Below are positions 1 to 8,893 of a DNA stretch of 64,000 nt, piece after piece; the first letter of the stretch is position 1; each line of letters opens with the position of its first letter. The DNA is taken from assembly GCF_003583925.1 (NCBI RefSeq), contig NZ_QYCN01000012.1, forward strand, positions 39,134 through 103,133. Reading direction: 5' to 3'. The notes under the pieces were generated by a model that was not told the origin of the DNA, made no database searches, and saw only the letters and a program-made list of their open reading frames with translations. The translations under genes were made by a program, and so were the position numbers. This stretch comes from Hymenobacter rubripertinctus. GTDB taxonomy: Bacteria; Bacteroidota; Bacteroidia; Cytophagales; Hymenobacteraceae.

Positions 1-3000
1 GCCCGTACCCACCCGCAGGCCATCTACTACAAGGCGCTGGGAGCTGTTGTATTGGCGCAGCAGTACCGCCGCCGGGTTGATTTCAGCCTGGATGCCGGGG
101 GCCATCAGGTCATTTACTTCGGGCACGAGCGGCTCGGTTAGCGGCGTGGTATTGTCGAATACGTAGAGCCGCACCTGGTCATCGGCCGCGTCGGGCAGTT
201 TGCGGTAACGCATCACGGCCAGGTATGTATGGTTGGCCTCGTAGTCGATCAGGGAGCCGCCCGCATCGGTGGCGTACACCGGCGAACCACTCGTGAAGCT
301 CAGCCCGATATTGATGCGGCCGGCCGTGGCCGGACTGTTTCGGACGACGACCCGGCCCGCGTAGCTGTTGACATTACCGCCGGGTGTGAGGGCCAGGAAA
401 TACTGGTCGTTGCTGCCCACGTCGGCAATCTGCACCTCGAAGGCCACATACACGTCGCCGCCCGCAACAGCCGGCGCAAATTCCCGAATAACGTCTTCGC
501 CGGTATTTACCAACGAAGCCGCCAGCCCTACGGTGCTGGGCGAACCGTACATGTTGGTAGCCAGCGAACCACTGGCCGCCTGCACCGGATTGGTGCCGGC
601 CCCGGATACCGCCTGCCAGTTGCCGGTGCTGGTAAGCACCGTACCCGCCGGGTAGTCGAAATCTTCTTCCAGCAGCAGTTGGCCCGGGCCGGTAGTAGCT
701 ACGGCCGTTGTGGTAGTGACACTGTTCACGTTGGTGGTCGTGGTTTGGTAGTTGGTGGTGCCGCCACTGCCATTGTACTCGTAGAGTTTGAAAAAGTACT
801 GCGTACCGGGCACCAGTCCGGCCACCGTAACGCCGGCCGCCCCGCCCCGGAGCACCACGTAATTCAGGGTACCGATTTCACTTCCGGCCCCGTAAGCCGC
901 GCTGGCCGTGTAGGTAAGGCCATCCGCCGGGTCGGCATCTATGCTACTCCCCTCCCGCACCACCAGCAACCGCCCCGAACCGTCGCCGGCCGTTACGTTC
1001 ACCCGAATGGAGTTAGCCGTAATGGTGCCGAAAGATATGGTACCGACCGTCGTGGGCTCGGTGGCCAACGAGCCCGTAGTTACGGTGCCGCTCAGGGCCA
1101 CGCTTCGCGCCAGTGCACCACTCACGTTGGAAACTCCGCCGGAGTAGGAACCAGTGCTCAGATTGTCGCGCAGGCGCACGTAGATGGTAGCGGCAATTGC
1201 GCCGCCGCTCAGGGGCAGCTGTAGCGTGGAGGCGTACGGGCCACTCACGGCCGTGGCCACTTCGTAACCCACCGGAGCCGCAATAGCTACGGCATCAGTC
1301 AGGTTGCTACCCATCAGTTGGTAACTCTGGGAAGGCGAATTCTGCCCAACGGTGGCGACGAAGCCACTCAGCGAAGCGGGCGAAACGGTTAGCGTACCAG
1401 CCGGCGTTACGGAACCCGATACCGCCACCAGTACCGTGGCGGCAATGGCACTCGTGTTTTCCACGTTGCCGTTGAAGGCACCCTGATTGGTCCCCGTGAG
1501 GCGCACATAAACAGTGGTGGTGGGCACGTTGCCCGCGTTGTTCGGGGCCAGCGTTTGGGTAGCCGCATAGCCGCTGGCTGCACTCAGGCTGACTTCGTAA
1601 TTGGCGGGGGCGGCTACCGTGAGGTTGGCAGTGCCCAGGCCGTCGCCCCGCACCGTGTAGCTTTGGCTGGCCGAAGGCGTGCCCTGCATGGAGCCAAAGC
1701 CCGTCAGGCTCGTGGGGGCCGCTACAATGAGCGGAGTCGTCACGGTGAATACCGGGCCAGGATACGTGGCACTCCCCGCCGTAAGCGCGACGGCTCCCGT
1801 AGTGGTGCCCGCACTCACGGTGGCCGTGATGGTTGTGTTGGCGGCATTAGTGGTAAAGCTGGCCGCTGGAGTACCGTTAAAATTCACTCCCGTGATGGTG
1901 CCGAAGTTAGCTCCGGTAATGGTTACTACCGTTCCGATGGGGCCGCTGGTGGGCGTAATAGCGCTGATAACCGGATTGGTTGATACCGAGCCGCAAGGCG
2001 CAGGAGCTACGGCCGAGTTGCGTGGGGCAGCCGCTGCCACCGCAAAATCCGCTGCATTATCGTCGGTATCCTGGCAGCCGTTGCTTTTTCGAAGCGCCGC
2101 CGTGGAAGCAGCCAAACCGGCCGTAGGGGCTGTCCCTTCAGAACAATCAGCCGTACCTACGCCCACGAAATCCACTGCCAAAGCTTTGGGGCAGCCGCCC
2201 GTCAGCGGGGTCGTCGTATTCATCAGGGCCACCTTGAAAGCCCCGGCTGCCATGGAGATGGTTCCAATAGCATCGGGCGCGGGTAAACTGGTGGTTCCGC
2301 CGTTGCCGGCGGCCTCCTGAATCAAATAGTACCCTCCGGCCGGAATGGTTACGTTCGTCAGCGGCGTCACTTGCCAGGTGGTACCCGTAGCCGACGCATA
2401 CTGCACCGACCAGCCCGCCAGTGAAACCGGTGCGCTGCCCCGGTTAAACAGCTCAATAAAGTCGTTTTTGTACGTGCTGCCTGCGTTTCCGCCCCCACCG
2501 TACACCTGGCTTATCACCACCAGATCAACGGTGAAGCTGGTGGTGGTGGTCGCCGTATTACTGCCGACCGTGACGGTAACCGGCCCACTGGTGGCCCCTA
2601 CCGGTACCGTAGCCAGCAGTTGGCTGGCACTCACGAACGTGACGGAGGTTGCGGCGGTGCCATTGAACCCGACGGTTGCCGTGTTGGTAAAGCCCGTTCC
2701 GTTGATGGTTACACTACGCCCGACCGGACCATTAGCCGGGGTGAAGCTGGTAATGGTGGGTACGGGAGCCATGAGGGTGGTTACCGCTACTTTACTTGGG
2801 CCGGCCTGCAGATTTGGCACTGCATCCTCGGCCACCAGATATACCTCGTACGCCGTATTGGCCGCGAGGCCGCTGACGACGGCCGTAGCGGCAGCGTTGG
2901 CCGTCGGGTTGGCAATGCTGCCCCTCAGGTTAACGGCTACTTCCGTCCCGGCATTATTCTGTCCGGCTTTCACCTGCGTCGCAGAAGGGGCCGCCGCACC

Positions 3001-3663
3001 GTTGGCTAGTACAACGAAGTACGTTTTGCCGACCTCATCAAGGGCAGAAGAAAGCGTGAAACCGTCGCTGCTGACTCCCAAAACAGCGGGAGAGCCATTG
3101 GCGAATACGGGTGGCGTCGTATCGGAGCTGGTAGTTGCTGCCAGCTGCACGTTATCAAGCCCAACGTTGGTACCGCTAACCTTAATGGAAAGAATAAAGC
3201 GGATGTACCGCGTCGTACCCTTCGGGCTGCCGGAATACGGCGCGCCACTCGCGGCCGTTGATGGGTTGCCAACGCTTACCAGCGTGGTATAGGTAGTGCC
3301 ATCATCAGATTCTTCTACCGCGAAAACAGTACCTGCTCCGCCACCGTTTGATTTGGCTGAGAAGCTCAGTGACGCAGCCGGTACAGAAAAGCTTATAACC
3401 AGATTATCCCCCTGCGTATCGAATTTGGCGGAGCCGCCCGAAGTGCTGCCGACCAGCTCTGTAGTATAATCAGCGCCTAATCCGGTCTGGGACCATCCAG
3501 CAGGCAGGGAGTTGCTGGCCGCCCACGGACCCTGATGAGCACTTGGCAAAGAAGCCTGGGTCCACCCCGTTAGAGGCAACCCAAAAGCCAATAAGCAGCA
3601 GAACCACCGCAGTAAGGCCAACCGGCGGCGGTACAGGGAGGAAGCAACGTAAAGGTTCGCCAT
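1..3663 (-). CDS. Large secreted multidomain surface protein, 3' end outside window
   Basis: The reverse-strand frame is open from an ATG at 3663 to base 1: 1221 codons with no stop, so the C-terminus is outside the window. The N-terminus (MANLYVASSLYRRRLALL...) is a signal peptide of about 37 residues. Then come a carbohydrate-binding-like segment, an IPT/TIG domain (about 298-372), a lamin-tail-like domain (about 374-555, motif VISQVYGGGGN then FIELFNRG), a second IPT/TIG domain (about 562-640), two about-100-residue repeats of the choice-of-anchor type, a fibronectin-III-like segment (about 865-985) and a concanavalin-like C-part. The role is probably adhesive or structural at the cell surface. 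A T9SS sorting domain is expected past the edge but cannot be seen. A segment near 865 resembles one in the neighbour at 3924-7049. Confidence 0.85.
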   Translation of the reverse strand, partial: MANLYVASSLYRRRLALLRWFCCLLAFGLPLTGWTQASLPSAHQGPWAASNSLPAGWSQTGLGADYTTELVGSTSGGSAKFDTQGDNLVISFSVPAASLSFSAKSNGGGAGTVFAVEESDDGTTYTTLVSVGNPSTAASGAPYSGSPKGTTRYIRFILSIKVSGTNVGLDNVQLAATTSSDTTPPVFANGSPAVLGVSSDGFTLSSALDEVGKTYFVVLANGAAAPSATQVKAGQNNAGTEVAVNLRGSIANPTANAAATAVVSGLAANTAYEVYLVAEDAVPNLQAGPSKVAVTTLMAPVPTITSFTPANGPVGRSVTINGTGFTNTATVGFNGTAATSVTFVSASQLLATVPVGATSGPVTVTVGSNTATTTTSFTVDLVVISQVYGGGGNAGSTYKNDFIELFNRGSAPVSLAGWSVQYASATGTTWQVTPLTNVTIPAGGYYLIQEAAGNGGTTSLPAPDAIGTISMAAGAFKVALMNTTTPLTGGCPKALAVDFVGVGTADCSEGTAPTAGLAASTAALRKSNGCQDTDDNAADFAVAAAAPRNSAVAPAPCGSVSTNPVISAITPTSGPIGTVVTITGANFGTITGVNFNGTPAASFTTNAANTTITATVSAGTTTGAVALTAGSATYPGPVFTVTTPLIVAAPTSLTGFGSMQGTPSASQSYTVRGDGLGTANLTVAAPANYEVSLSAASGYAATQTLAPNNAGNVPTTTVYVRLTGTNQGAFNGNVENTSAIAATVLVAVSGSVTPAGTLTVSPASLSGFVATVGQNSPSQSYQLMGSNLTDAVAIAAPVGYEVATAVSGPYASTLQLPLSGGAIAATIYVRLRDNLSTGSYSGGVSNVSGALARSVALSGTVTTGSLATEPTTVGTISFGTITANSIRVNVTAGDGSGRLLVVREGSSIDADPADGLTYTASAAYGAGSEIGTLNYVVLRGGAAGVTVAGLVPGTQYFFKLYEYNGSGGTTNYQTTTTNVNSVTTTTAVATTGPGQLLLEEDFDYPAGTVLTSTGNWQAVSGAGTNPVQAASGSLATNMYGSPSTVGLAASLVNTGEDVIREFAPAVAGGDVYVAFEVQIADVGSNDQYFLALTPGGNVNSYAGRVVVRNSPATAGRINIGLSFTSGSPVYATDAGGSLIDYEANHTYLAVMRYRKLPDAADDQVRLYVFDNTTPLTEPLVPEVNDLMAPGIQAEINPAAVLLRQYNSSQRLVVDGLRVGTG

Positions 3664-3864
3664 AGCACAATTAGTTAGTTGATACCTGTGGGCAGTCAGT
3701 CAGCAGAACCTCCACAAAGCTGCACGCTGCATGAAGTTGGGCGGTGTTCTTTCCAGTAGCTGCCTATATTTTGTGGCACAGCGCTACAGATTGAGCAATA
3801 GTGAATCTAATAATTTCAAGGCTTATATCATATTTAAACTGGATTTAGCAATAATTATATAAAC

Positions 3865-3898
3865 GCAAAAAAGGCCTCCCGGTAACGGGAGGCCTTTT
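3865..3898 (-). terminator. Rho-independent terminator after the 3924-7049 gene
   Basis: A 13-bp perfect stem (AAAAGGCCTCCCG with its complement) encloses a GTAA loop. On the minus strand it is followed by a T-run, 26 bases past the stop of the upstream minus-strand gene. Confidence 0.85.
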
Positions 3899-3923
3899 CG
3901 CTGAGGCAATCAATACGGGGTGA

Positions 3924-6900
3924 TTACTTCTTCACAATGCGGCGAGTGACTTTTGCTTCACCCTGACCAACGGTTACCAGATAGGTACCGGTCTTCAGGC
4001 TAGCCATGTCGAGCGTACCGTTGGCGGCCAAGGCCTGCGTGGTAATTACACGGCCCATCATGTCGGTCACCGTAACCTGCATTCCTTCGGTAGCACCAGC
4101 CAGGCTGATGGTCAACTGATCCTCTACCGGGTTAGGGTACATCGTCAGCTCACTAGCCTTCAGGAAGCTAATAGTTACCACGCTGCTGTAGCTGAACGTT
4201 CCGTCCAGATCTACCTGCTTGAGGCGGTAGTACGACACGCCATTCAGCGGGCTGTTGTCAGCTTCGTTGTAAGTAGAAGACGAATTGGTGGTACCCTTAC
4301 CGGCAAGAGTCACGATGGTTTCAAATGCGCGGCCATCACGGCTCCGCTGAACTTCAAACTGCTTGTTGTTCAGTTCGGCAGCCGTAACCCAAGTCAGAGC
4401 TACCTGCGTGCCCTTCACTTTGGCAGTGAAAGAAACCAACGTAACCGGCAATGGCGAAGGCGCGATGATGCCTCGGATAATCTGCGGAACAGGAGGAGTC
4501 AGGTAATTCTCCGCACCACTGATCTGCACATTGGATGCATCATCAATGTTGTTATACTCGAACGTGTAGAAGTAGTACGTGGTCCCGAGATCCAAGCCGT
4601 CAATGACCACGCTATTGTTGGATCCTGAGTAAACTACGAAGTAGCCAGGAGCAATTTCCGGACCGGCACCATACGTCTGGTTACCCGTCTGGTAAGACAC
4701 ACCGTCTTGAGGACGAACCATTGTAGGGAAAGTCGAACGCTCACTGGCCACAATCAAACGGCCTTCACCAAAGCCAAGAGAGGCATAGTTAGCGGGCAGG
4801 TTGAACGTAACCGTGGCCGTCGTATTGTTCCGGGTTACGGTCGCCGTGCTGCGCTCAGTTGGCTCAGTGTCAATGGAGCGACCCGTGAGCAAATCATTTA
4901 CGCCAAACGACTGGGTAGAATTATTGGAGAAGTCGTTGCTCTGGAATTGCAGCGTAGACTGGCCCGTGCCCAAGTAAGTTGGGGCATACCGAACATAAAT
5001 AGGCTGGTCGATTCTGTAAGTAGTAGAATTAGGCGTCAGCGTAACGGAACTCGAGAACGTTACATCGTCCAGCGACAATTCGAACTGCTGAGTTCCACTT
5101 GGGTTAAGCGGGTTGGACGTAAGCAGCTTGGTGATGGTGATAGGCTGCAATACCCGCTGGGCATTAATAGTGAGGGCCTGCGAATCCGACTTCGTATTGA
5201 TAACTACGGTGCGTACTTCCTGGAAGGCGTTAGCAATCTGAATAGTAGGCTCGCTGGTACCGTTCACCTGAATAGCCTGCGAAGTAGCGGGGCTGCTCGA
5301 GTTCACGATGATCGACGTAGTGCTCAGGGCAGAAGGGGGCAGGAAACGAACGTAAATCGTAGTAGTCGGAACATCACCGGCCGGTCCCTGAGCAATCACA
5401 AAGGAATTACCCGTTCCCGTCACGCCTGTGAAGTTAGCGTTCAAAGAAACCTGGAAGTACTGGGGAGCAGCTACCGTAATACCTTGCAGCAGGTTAGTAC
5501 CCGAAACAGTGTACGTCTGTACATCAGAAGCAACACCCGGTACGGTAGAAAACTGGTTGAGAAGGCCCGAAACGTTAATCGTGGAATTTCCACCCGTGCT
5601 GTTAGCTGTAATGGTTACGACTTTATCAGCAGCGCCTGCACTGGAAGCAGTGATGGTTCCAGTGAATGTACCGCTGCCCACTGGAGCAACCAGCCGTACC
5701 TCAATGTCGCGGATGGATACAGTTCCATCAGGAGCAGGCGTGATGGTAATTGGACCGTTAACGAAACTCCCACCGGCCGAAGCATCCCGGAAAACAATGT
5801 TGTTGTTGGAACCTGTCAGCACCAACGGGGCCGTCAGGTTACCCGCGTTGATGGAGAAAGCGAGGGTTTGGGCGGAACCACTGTTGGATACCGTACCGAA
5901 ATCCAAAGCTGAAGGATTTACGACAATAAATGGACCCGTAGGAGCTGCAGTAGCAGTACCCGTGACGGCAACTCCCGTCGAAGCTCCACCATTACCCGCG
6001 GTAGTCGCCGTGATAGTAGAGTTGTAGTTGCCCGCCGACGAAGGAGCGAAGCGCGCCTGGAACGTAGCATTTACCGAGTTATTGACCGGGCTGACCACAA
6101 TAGTCTGAACGAAGTTGCCCGAGGTACCCTGACGAATCAGGTAGCCATTAGGAGCGCTTACTGTTACGTTAGAGGTGACGTTGCTGCCGGTAATGGTGAA
6201 GGCCTGGGTAGCAGATACCTGCCCGGCCTGAAGAGTACCGAAGTTCAGTTGCGTAGGACTGGCCGACAACGAAGCGGGTGGCAAGGTACCAACGCCTGAA
6301 ACACCCACATTGCGGGTTGTGGCACCGGTGCTGGCAAACGTAACCTGACGCGAATACTCTGTCGCTACGGTGGGCACAAACTGAACGTTTACTACAGCAT
6401 CGGTAACGCCACCCGCACCATTCAGCGGAATTGAAGCCGTAGCACCATAAGCACTACCATTGTAGCTGACCTGAAAACCATCAGGAGCGGTAACTGTGAT
6501 GGGGGCCGTCAGCGAAGTAGCATTCACGGTCACGCTCATGGCCGAGGAGGTAGTGTTGACCTGCTGACTGCCAAATGCAAGCGCCGTTGGCATCACGCCA
6601 ATCATTGGAGCACCGGCAGTACCGGTACCGCGGAGGTAGATATTCGTGAAGGCAAACCCACCGTTGTTGTTAAAGAGAAACAAATTCTCATCTACCTGAC
6701 CAACTGCGGAAGGTTTGAATCGCACGAAGAAAGTGCCTCCAGTAGCTGGAATCGATACGTTCTGGCTGTACGTATTACCGTCCGTGCTGCCTTCAAACGA
6801 AGGAGCATTGCCAAAACTCACAATAGTAGGCCCATTAAAACCGCTACTTGTTACGGTATACTGCACAGGTGTGCTAACAGTGCCAACAGCAACAGAACCA

Positions 6901-7049
6901 TAATCAGTAGGACTGGCTGGGGTAGAAGCCGGAGTTACTACCAAAGTTTGTGCCTGCGTGATGAATGGGGCAAAGAGCCCAAACAGCACCATTAACCACA
7001 CCCACGGGCGGTTAACGAGAGCATTTCCATTCAAGTAAGGTTTTTTCAT
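3924..7049 (-). CDS. T9SS-sorted surface protein with repeated Ig-like domains
   Basis: 1041 residues. The signal peptide ends near ITQAQ (about residue 34). Six or seven degenerate repeats of about 100 residues follow (pattern LxFGxxxxG...FxITGxNL...V.AP.GY), of the ASPM/choice-of-anchor type, to about residue 700. A fibronectin-III-like module lies at about 726-865. The C-terminus (from about 967, LTMYPNPVEDQ to RRIVKK) is a classic type A T9SS sorting domain, so the protein should cross the outer membrane by T9SS and be anchored or released at the surface. The substrate is unknown. Codons are visibly richer in A/T than in neighbouring genes. It has its own terminator and a long AT-rich leader region, so it is probably monocistronic. 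Confidence 0.9.
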   Translation of the reverse strand: MKKPYLNGNALVNRPWVWLMVLFGLFAPFITQAQTLVVTPASTPASPTDYGSVAVGTVSTPVQYTVTSSGFNGPTIVSFGNAPSFEGSTDGNTYSQNVSIPATGGTFFVRFKPSAVGQVDENLFLFNNNGGFAFTNIYLRGTGTAGAPMIGVMPTALAFGSQQVNTTSSAMSVTVNATSLTAPITVTAPDGFQVSYNGSAYGATASIPLNGAGGVTDAVVNVQFVPTVATEYSRQVTFASTGATTRNVGVSGVGTLPPASLSASPTQLNFGTLQAGQVSATQAFTITGSNVTSNVTVSAPNGYLIRQGTSGNFVQTIVVSPVNNSVNATFQARFAPSSAGNYNSTITATTAGNGGASTGVAVTGTATAAPTGPFIVVNPSALDFGTVSNSGSAQTLAFSINAGNLTAPLVLTGSNNNIVFRDASAGGSFVNGPITITPAPDGTVSIRDIEVRLVAPVGSGTFTGTITASSAGAADKVVTITANSTGGNSTINVSGLLNQFSTVPGVASDVQTYTVSGTNLLQGITVAAPQYFQVSLNANFTGVTGTGNSFVIAQGPAGDVPTTTIYVRFLPPSALSTTSIIVNSSSPATSQAIQVNGTSEPTIQIANAFQEVRTVVINTKSDSQALTINAQRVLQPITITKLLTSNPLNPSGTQQFELSLDDVTFSSSVTLTPNSTTYRIDQPIYVRYAPTYLGTGQSTLQFQSNDFSNNSTQSFGVNDLLTGRSIDTEPTERSTATVTRNNTTATVTFNLPANYASLGFGEGRLIVASERSTFPTMVRPQDGVSYQTGNQTYGAGPEIAPGYFVVYSGSNNSVVIDGLDLGTTYYFYTFEYNNIDDASNVQISGAENYLTPPVPQIIRGIIAPSPLPVTLVSFTAKVKGTQVALTWVTAAELNNKQFEVQRSRDGRAFETIVTLAGKGTTNSSSTYNEADNSPLNGVSYYRLKQVDLDGTFSYSSVVTISFLKASELTMYPNPVEDQLTISLAGATEGMQVTVTDMMGRVITTQALAANGTLDMASLKTGTYLVTVGQGEAKVTRRIVKK

Positions 7050-7174
7050 GATTATGATAAGAAGAGAAAGGTTCTGAAGAAAGTTGAAAGGGTTCGGGCA
7101 GGTGAATTAGCTACCGTCCGAGTTGGTGAGCTTTACGAAAAAACTTGAAGCCCGGATTATGATTTTTTGTAGTT

Positions 7175-7201
7175 GACGTATGATTAATTAAATCATACGT
7201 C
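7175..7201. promoter_or_regulatory. Inverted repeat upstream of the surface protein gene
   Basis: GACGTATGATT, a 5-base centre, then its exact complement AATCATACGTC: 11-bp arms with an AT-only centre, about 125 bases upstream of the ATG at 7049. It has the size and symmetry of a dimeric repressor or activator site. No T-run follows on either strand, so a terminator is less likely. Function is inferred only from form. Confidence 0.4.
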
Positions 7202-7859
7202 GTTCAATAATCGACATGACGATTTTTCATCATAATTCGTGCCATTAAAATCCTTATATTAAATATTAATCATTTACATTGCTGTTTAGATGCTCTACAT
7301 CCTCCTCCAAGGGGTGCAACAGGTATGTTGCGGTTGGGCTATTCGAGCAATTATCCGCGTAAAATTACTTCGCAAACCTGATACTTTAGCTTAATAGTTC
7401 ATGTCAGGCAATCTATCTTTGGTTATGCCCTGTTCCTGCAAGCATAACAGGAGTGTAAACTCGGAACATACTTGGCAATAAGCAGTGTCCATATATCTCA
7501 CAATCAGACATATAGGTATATTATAGCTATCCGACACTCGTCAGGATGATGTAGTGAAATCGTGATACTGATTTTTGTTGATCAGTATATAATTTTACAT
7601 ATACTTGACATGATGGGGATGTCCCAGAGGTGGGCAGCAGGTAGACAGGCTATTGTAAGCTTCCCGCTGAGTGGTCGAGTAGAGAACGGAAGTGAGGCTA
7701 GTCGTGCTCATAAAGTGGAGCGCTTGGTGCGGGCGCAACCAATGCTCATAGCTGGCTCCGATAACCTCATCGTCGCAGCCGATTCTGGCCCGTACAGAAC
7801 CGCATGAACCAACGCAATACCCTGGACTTACACTGCTCTTTTGCCCATACAACGACAAA

Positions 7860-7902
7860 CAAAAAACCGGACTTAATACCTCAGAAGGCACTAAATCCGG
7901 TT
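7860..7902 (-). terminator. Terminator of the tRNA gene
   Basis: On the minus strand, AACCGGATTTA pairs with TAAGTCCGGTT and is followed by TTTTTTG, immediately after the encoded CCA end of the tRNA. Confidence 0.75.
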
Positions 7903-7979
7903 TGGTGGGCCCAACTGGAATCGAACCAGTGACCTATTGATTATGAGTCAATTGCTCTAACCAATTGAGCTATAGGCCC
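7903..7979 (-). tRNA. tRNA with anticodon CAT (elongator Met or Ile2)
   Basis: A full 77-nt cloverleaf can be drawn on the minus strand. The acceptor is GGGCCTA with TGGGCCC (one G-U pair). The D arm is TAGCTCAATTGGTTAGAGCA. The anticodon stem is ATTGA/TCAAT with loop CTCATAA. The T arm contains GGTTCGATTCC. The discriminator is A and the CCA end is encoded. A CAT anticodon outside the initiator type is either tRNA-Met(e) or tRNA-Ile2, which reads ATA after lysidine modification by TilS. The acceptor has C4-G69 and C5-G68, which in E. coli favour tRNA-Ile2. I lean to Ile2, but this needs a covariance or identity-element check. Confidence 0.9.
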
Positions 7980-8254
7980 TTGCGAAACCGACGGGTTAAA
8001 ATAATTGGTTTCGACTCCACAAACTTCGAGGTTCGCAGGCATATTTCCAACCTTACCGCTAATCGGCTCACCGATTTCGCGTTTCCTGGACGCGTGGCGA
8101 ATCGTTCAATGGCGTAGGGGCGGGCCCTTTTGCGTCTAACTGTTGCCCGGTAACCGCTCTGCTAATAGCTGTACCGGCAGCGGCTGTTCAATGCCGAAAC
8201 GCGACCCTTCGCATTTGAGCGGTACGTTTCCCGACTTCTTCAATACTTTACTAC

Positions 8255-8893
8255 ATGCCCCACAAGCTTCCCCATCTGCTGTTCGATTTCGGCGGCGTCA
8301 TCATCAACATCGACTACAACCGCACCCTGGAGGCCATGCGGCAGCTGGGCAGCGGCATCGAATTCACGCAGGCGGCCCAGGCCAAACTGTTCGATGAGTT
8401 GGAAACCGGCCATATTTCGGCCGACCAGTTCCGGGCCGGGTTGCGGGCGCACTACGGCCTGACGGCCACCGACGCGCAGCTAGACGAAGCCTGGAACGCC
8501 ATGTTGCTGGATGTGCCGGCCGGGCGGCTGGCCCTTATTGCGGAGTTGCGGGTCCAGGGCTACCAGACGGCATTGCTCTCCAATACCAACCAGCTGCACA
8601 TCACCGAAATCAACCGGCGCCTTAAGGAACAGTACGGCTTGCAAAATGGTATTGCCGACTGCCTCGACCGGGTATTTTACTCGCAACACGTGGGCCTGCG
8701 CAAGCCGGGCGAGGAAATATTCCGGCACGCGCTACGCGAAATGAACTGGGAGGCCGCCGATACGTTATTTATCGAAGATAGTCCCCAGCACATTGAAACG
8801 GCCCGCCGGCTGGGGCTGCATACGCTTTTCCTGACTCCGCCCCTAACTTTGCAGGACGCCCTGCCCGCCGCCCTCCGTGCCTTTCCCGCCTGA
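8255..8893 (+). CDS. HAD-superfamily phosphatase (YihX-like)
   Basis: 212 residues, the usual length for HAD-IA phosphatases. Motif I is LLFDFGGVIINID with the nucleophile Asp at residue 11. The second acidic position of the DxD motif is Gly, as in YihX-like sugar-phosphate phosphatases. Motif II is LLSNTNQ, motif III KPGEEIF, and motif IV LFIEDSPQH. It probably dephosphorylates a small cytoplasmic sugar phosphate or nucleotide; the substrate is not deducible. The last 17 bases overlap the start of the site-2 protease gene in another frame, so the two are translationally coupled. Confidence 0.85.
   Translation: MPHKLPHLLFDFGGVIINIDYNRTLEAMRQLGSGIEFTQAAQAKLFDELETGHISADQFRAGLRAHYGLTATDAQLDEAWNAMLLDVPAGRLALIAELRVQGYQTALLSNTNQLHITEINRRLKEQYGLQNGIADCLDRVFYSQHVGLRKPGEEIFRHALREMNWEAADTLFIEDSPQHIETARRLGLHTLFLTPPLTLQDALPAALRAFPA

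Larger units (their letters stand above)
7050..7902. other. AT-rich spacer with no convincing gene
   Basis: About 850 bases, markedly more AT-rich than the rest. It presumably holds the promoter and leader of the minus-strand surface protein gene. Apart from an 11-bp inverted repeat at 7175-7201 and the tRNA terminator at the right end, I see no gene. Short open frames on both strands between 7562 and 7891 overlap each other and look like chance. Confidence 0.6.

Noticed and set aside
229..3292. Long open frames on the plus strand across the left-edge gene
   Set aside because: They run antisense to the signal-peptide-bearing surface protein on the minus strand, have no domains, and reflect high-GC shadow frames.
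4707..5912. 401-codon open frame on the plus strand
   Set aside because: Antisense to the T9SS protein; composition is Arg/Ser-rich without motif or promoter.
7562..7891. Two overlapping small open frames in the AT-rich spacer
   Set aside because: They overlap on opposite strands, lack a promoter or ribosome site and show no conserved features.
8113..8127. Short GTAGGGGCGGGCCC stretch resembling the palindrome at 23845
   Set aside because: Only one short partial match with no partner arm nearby; could be chance in a GC-rich genome.
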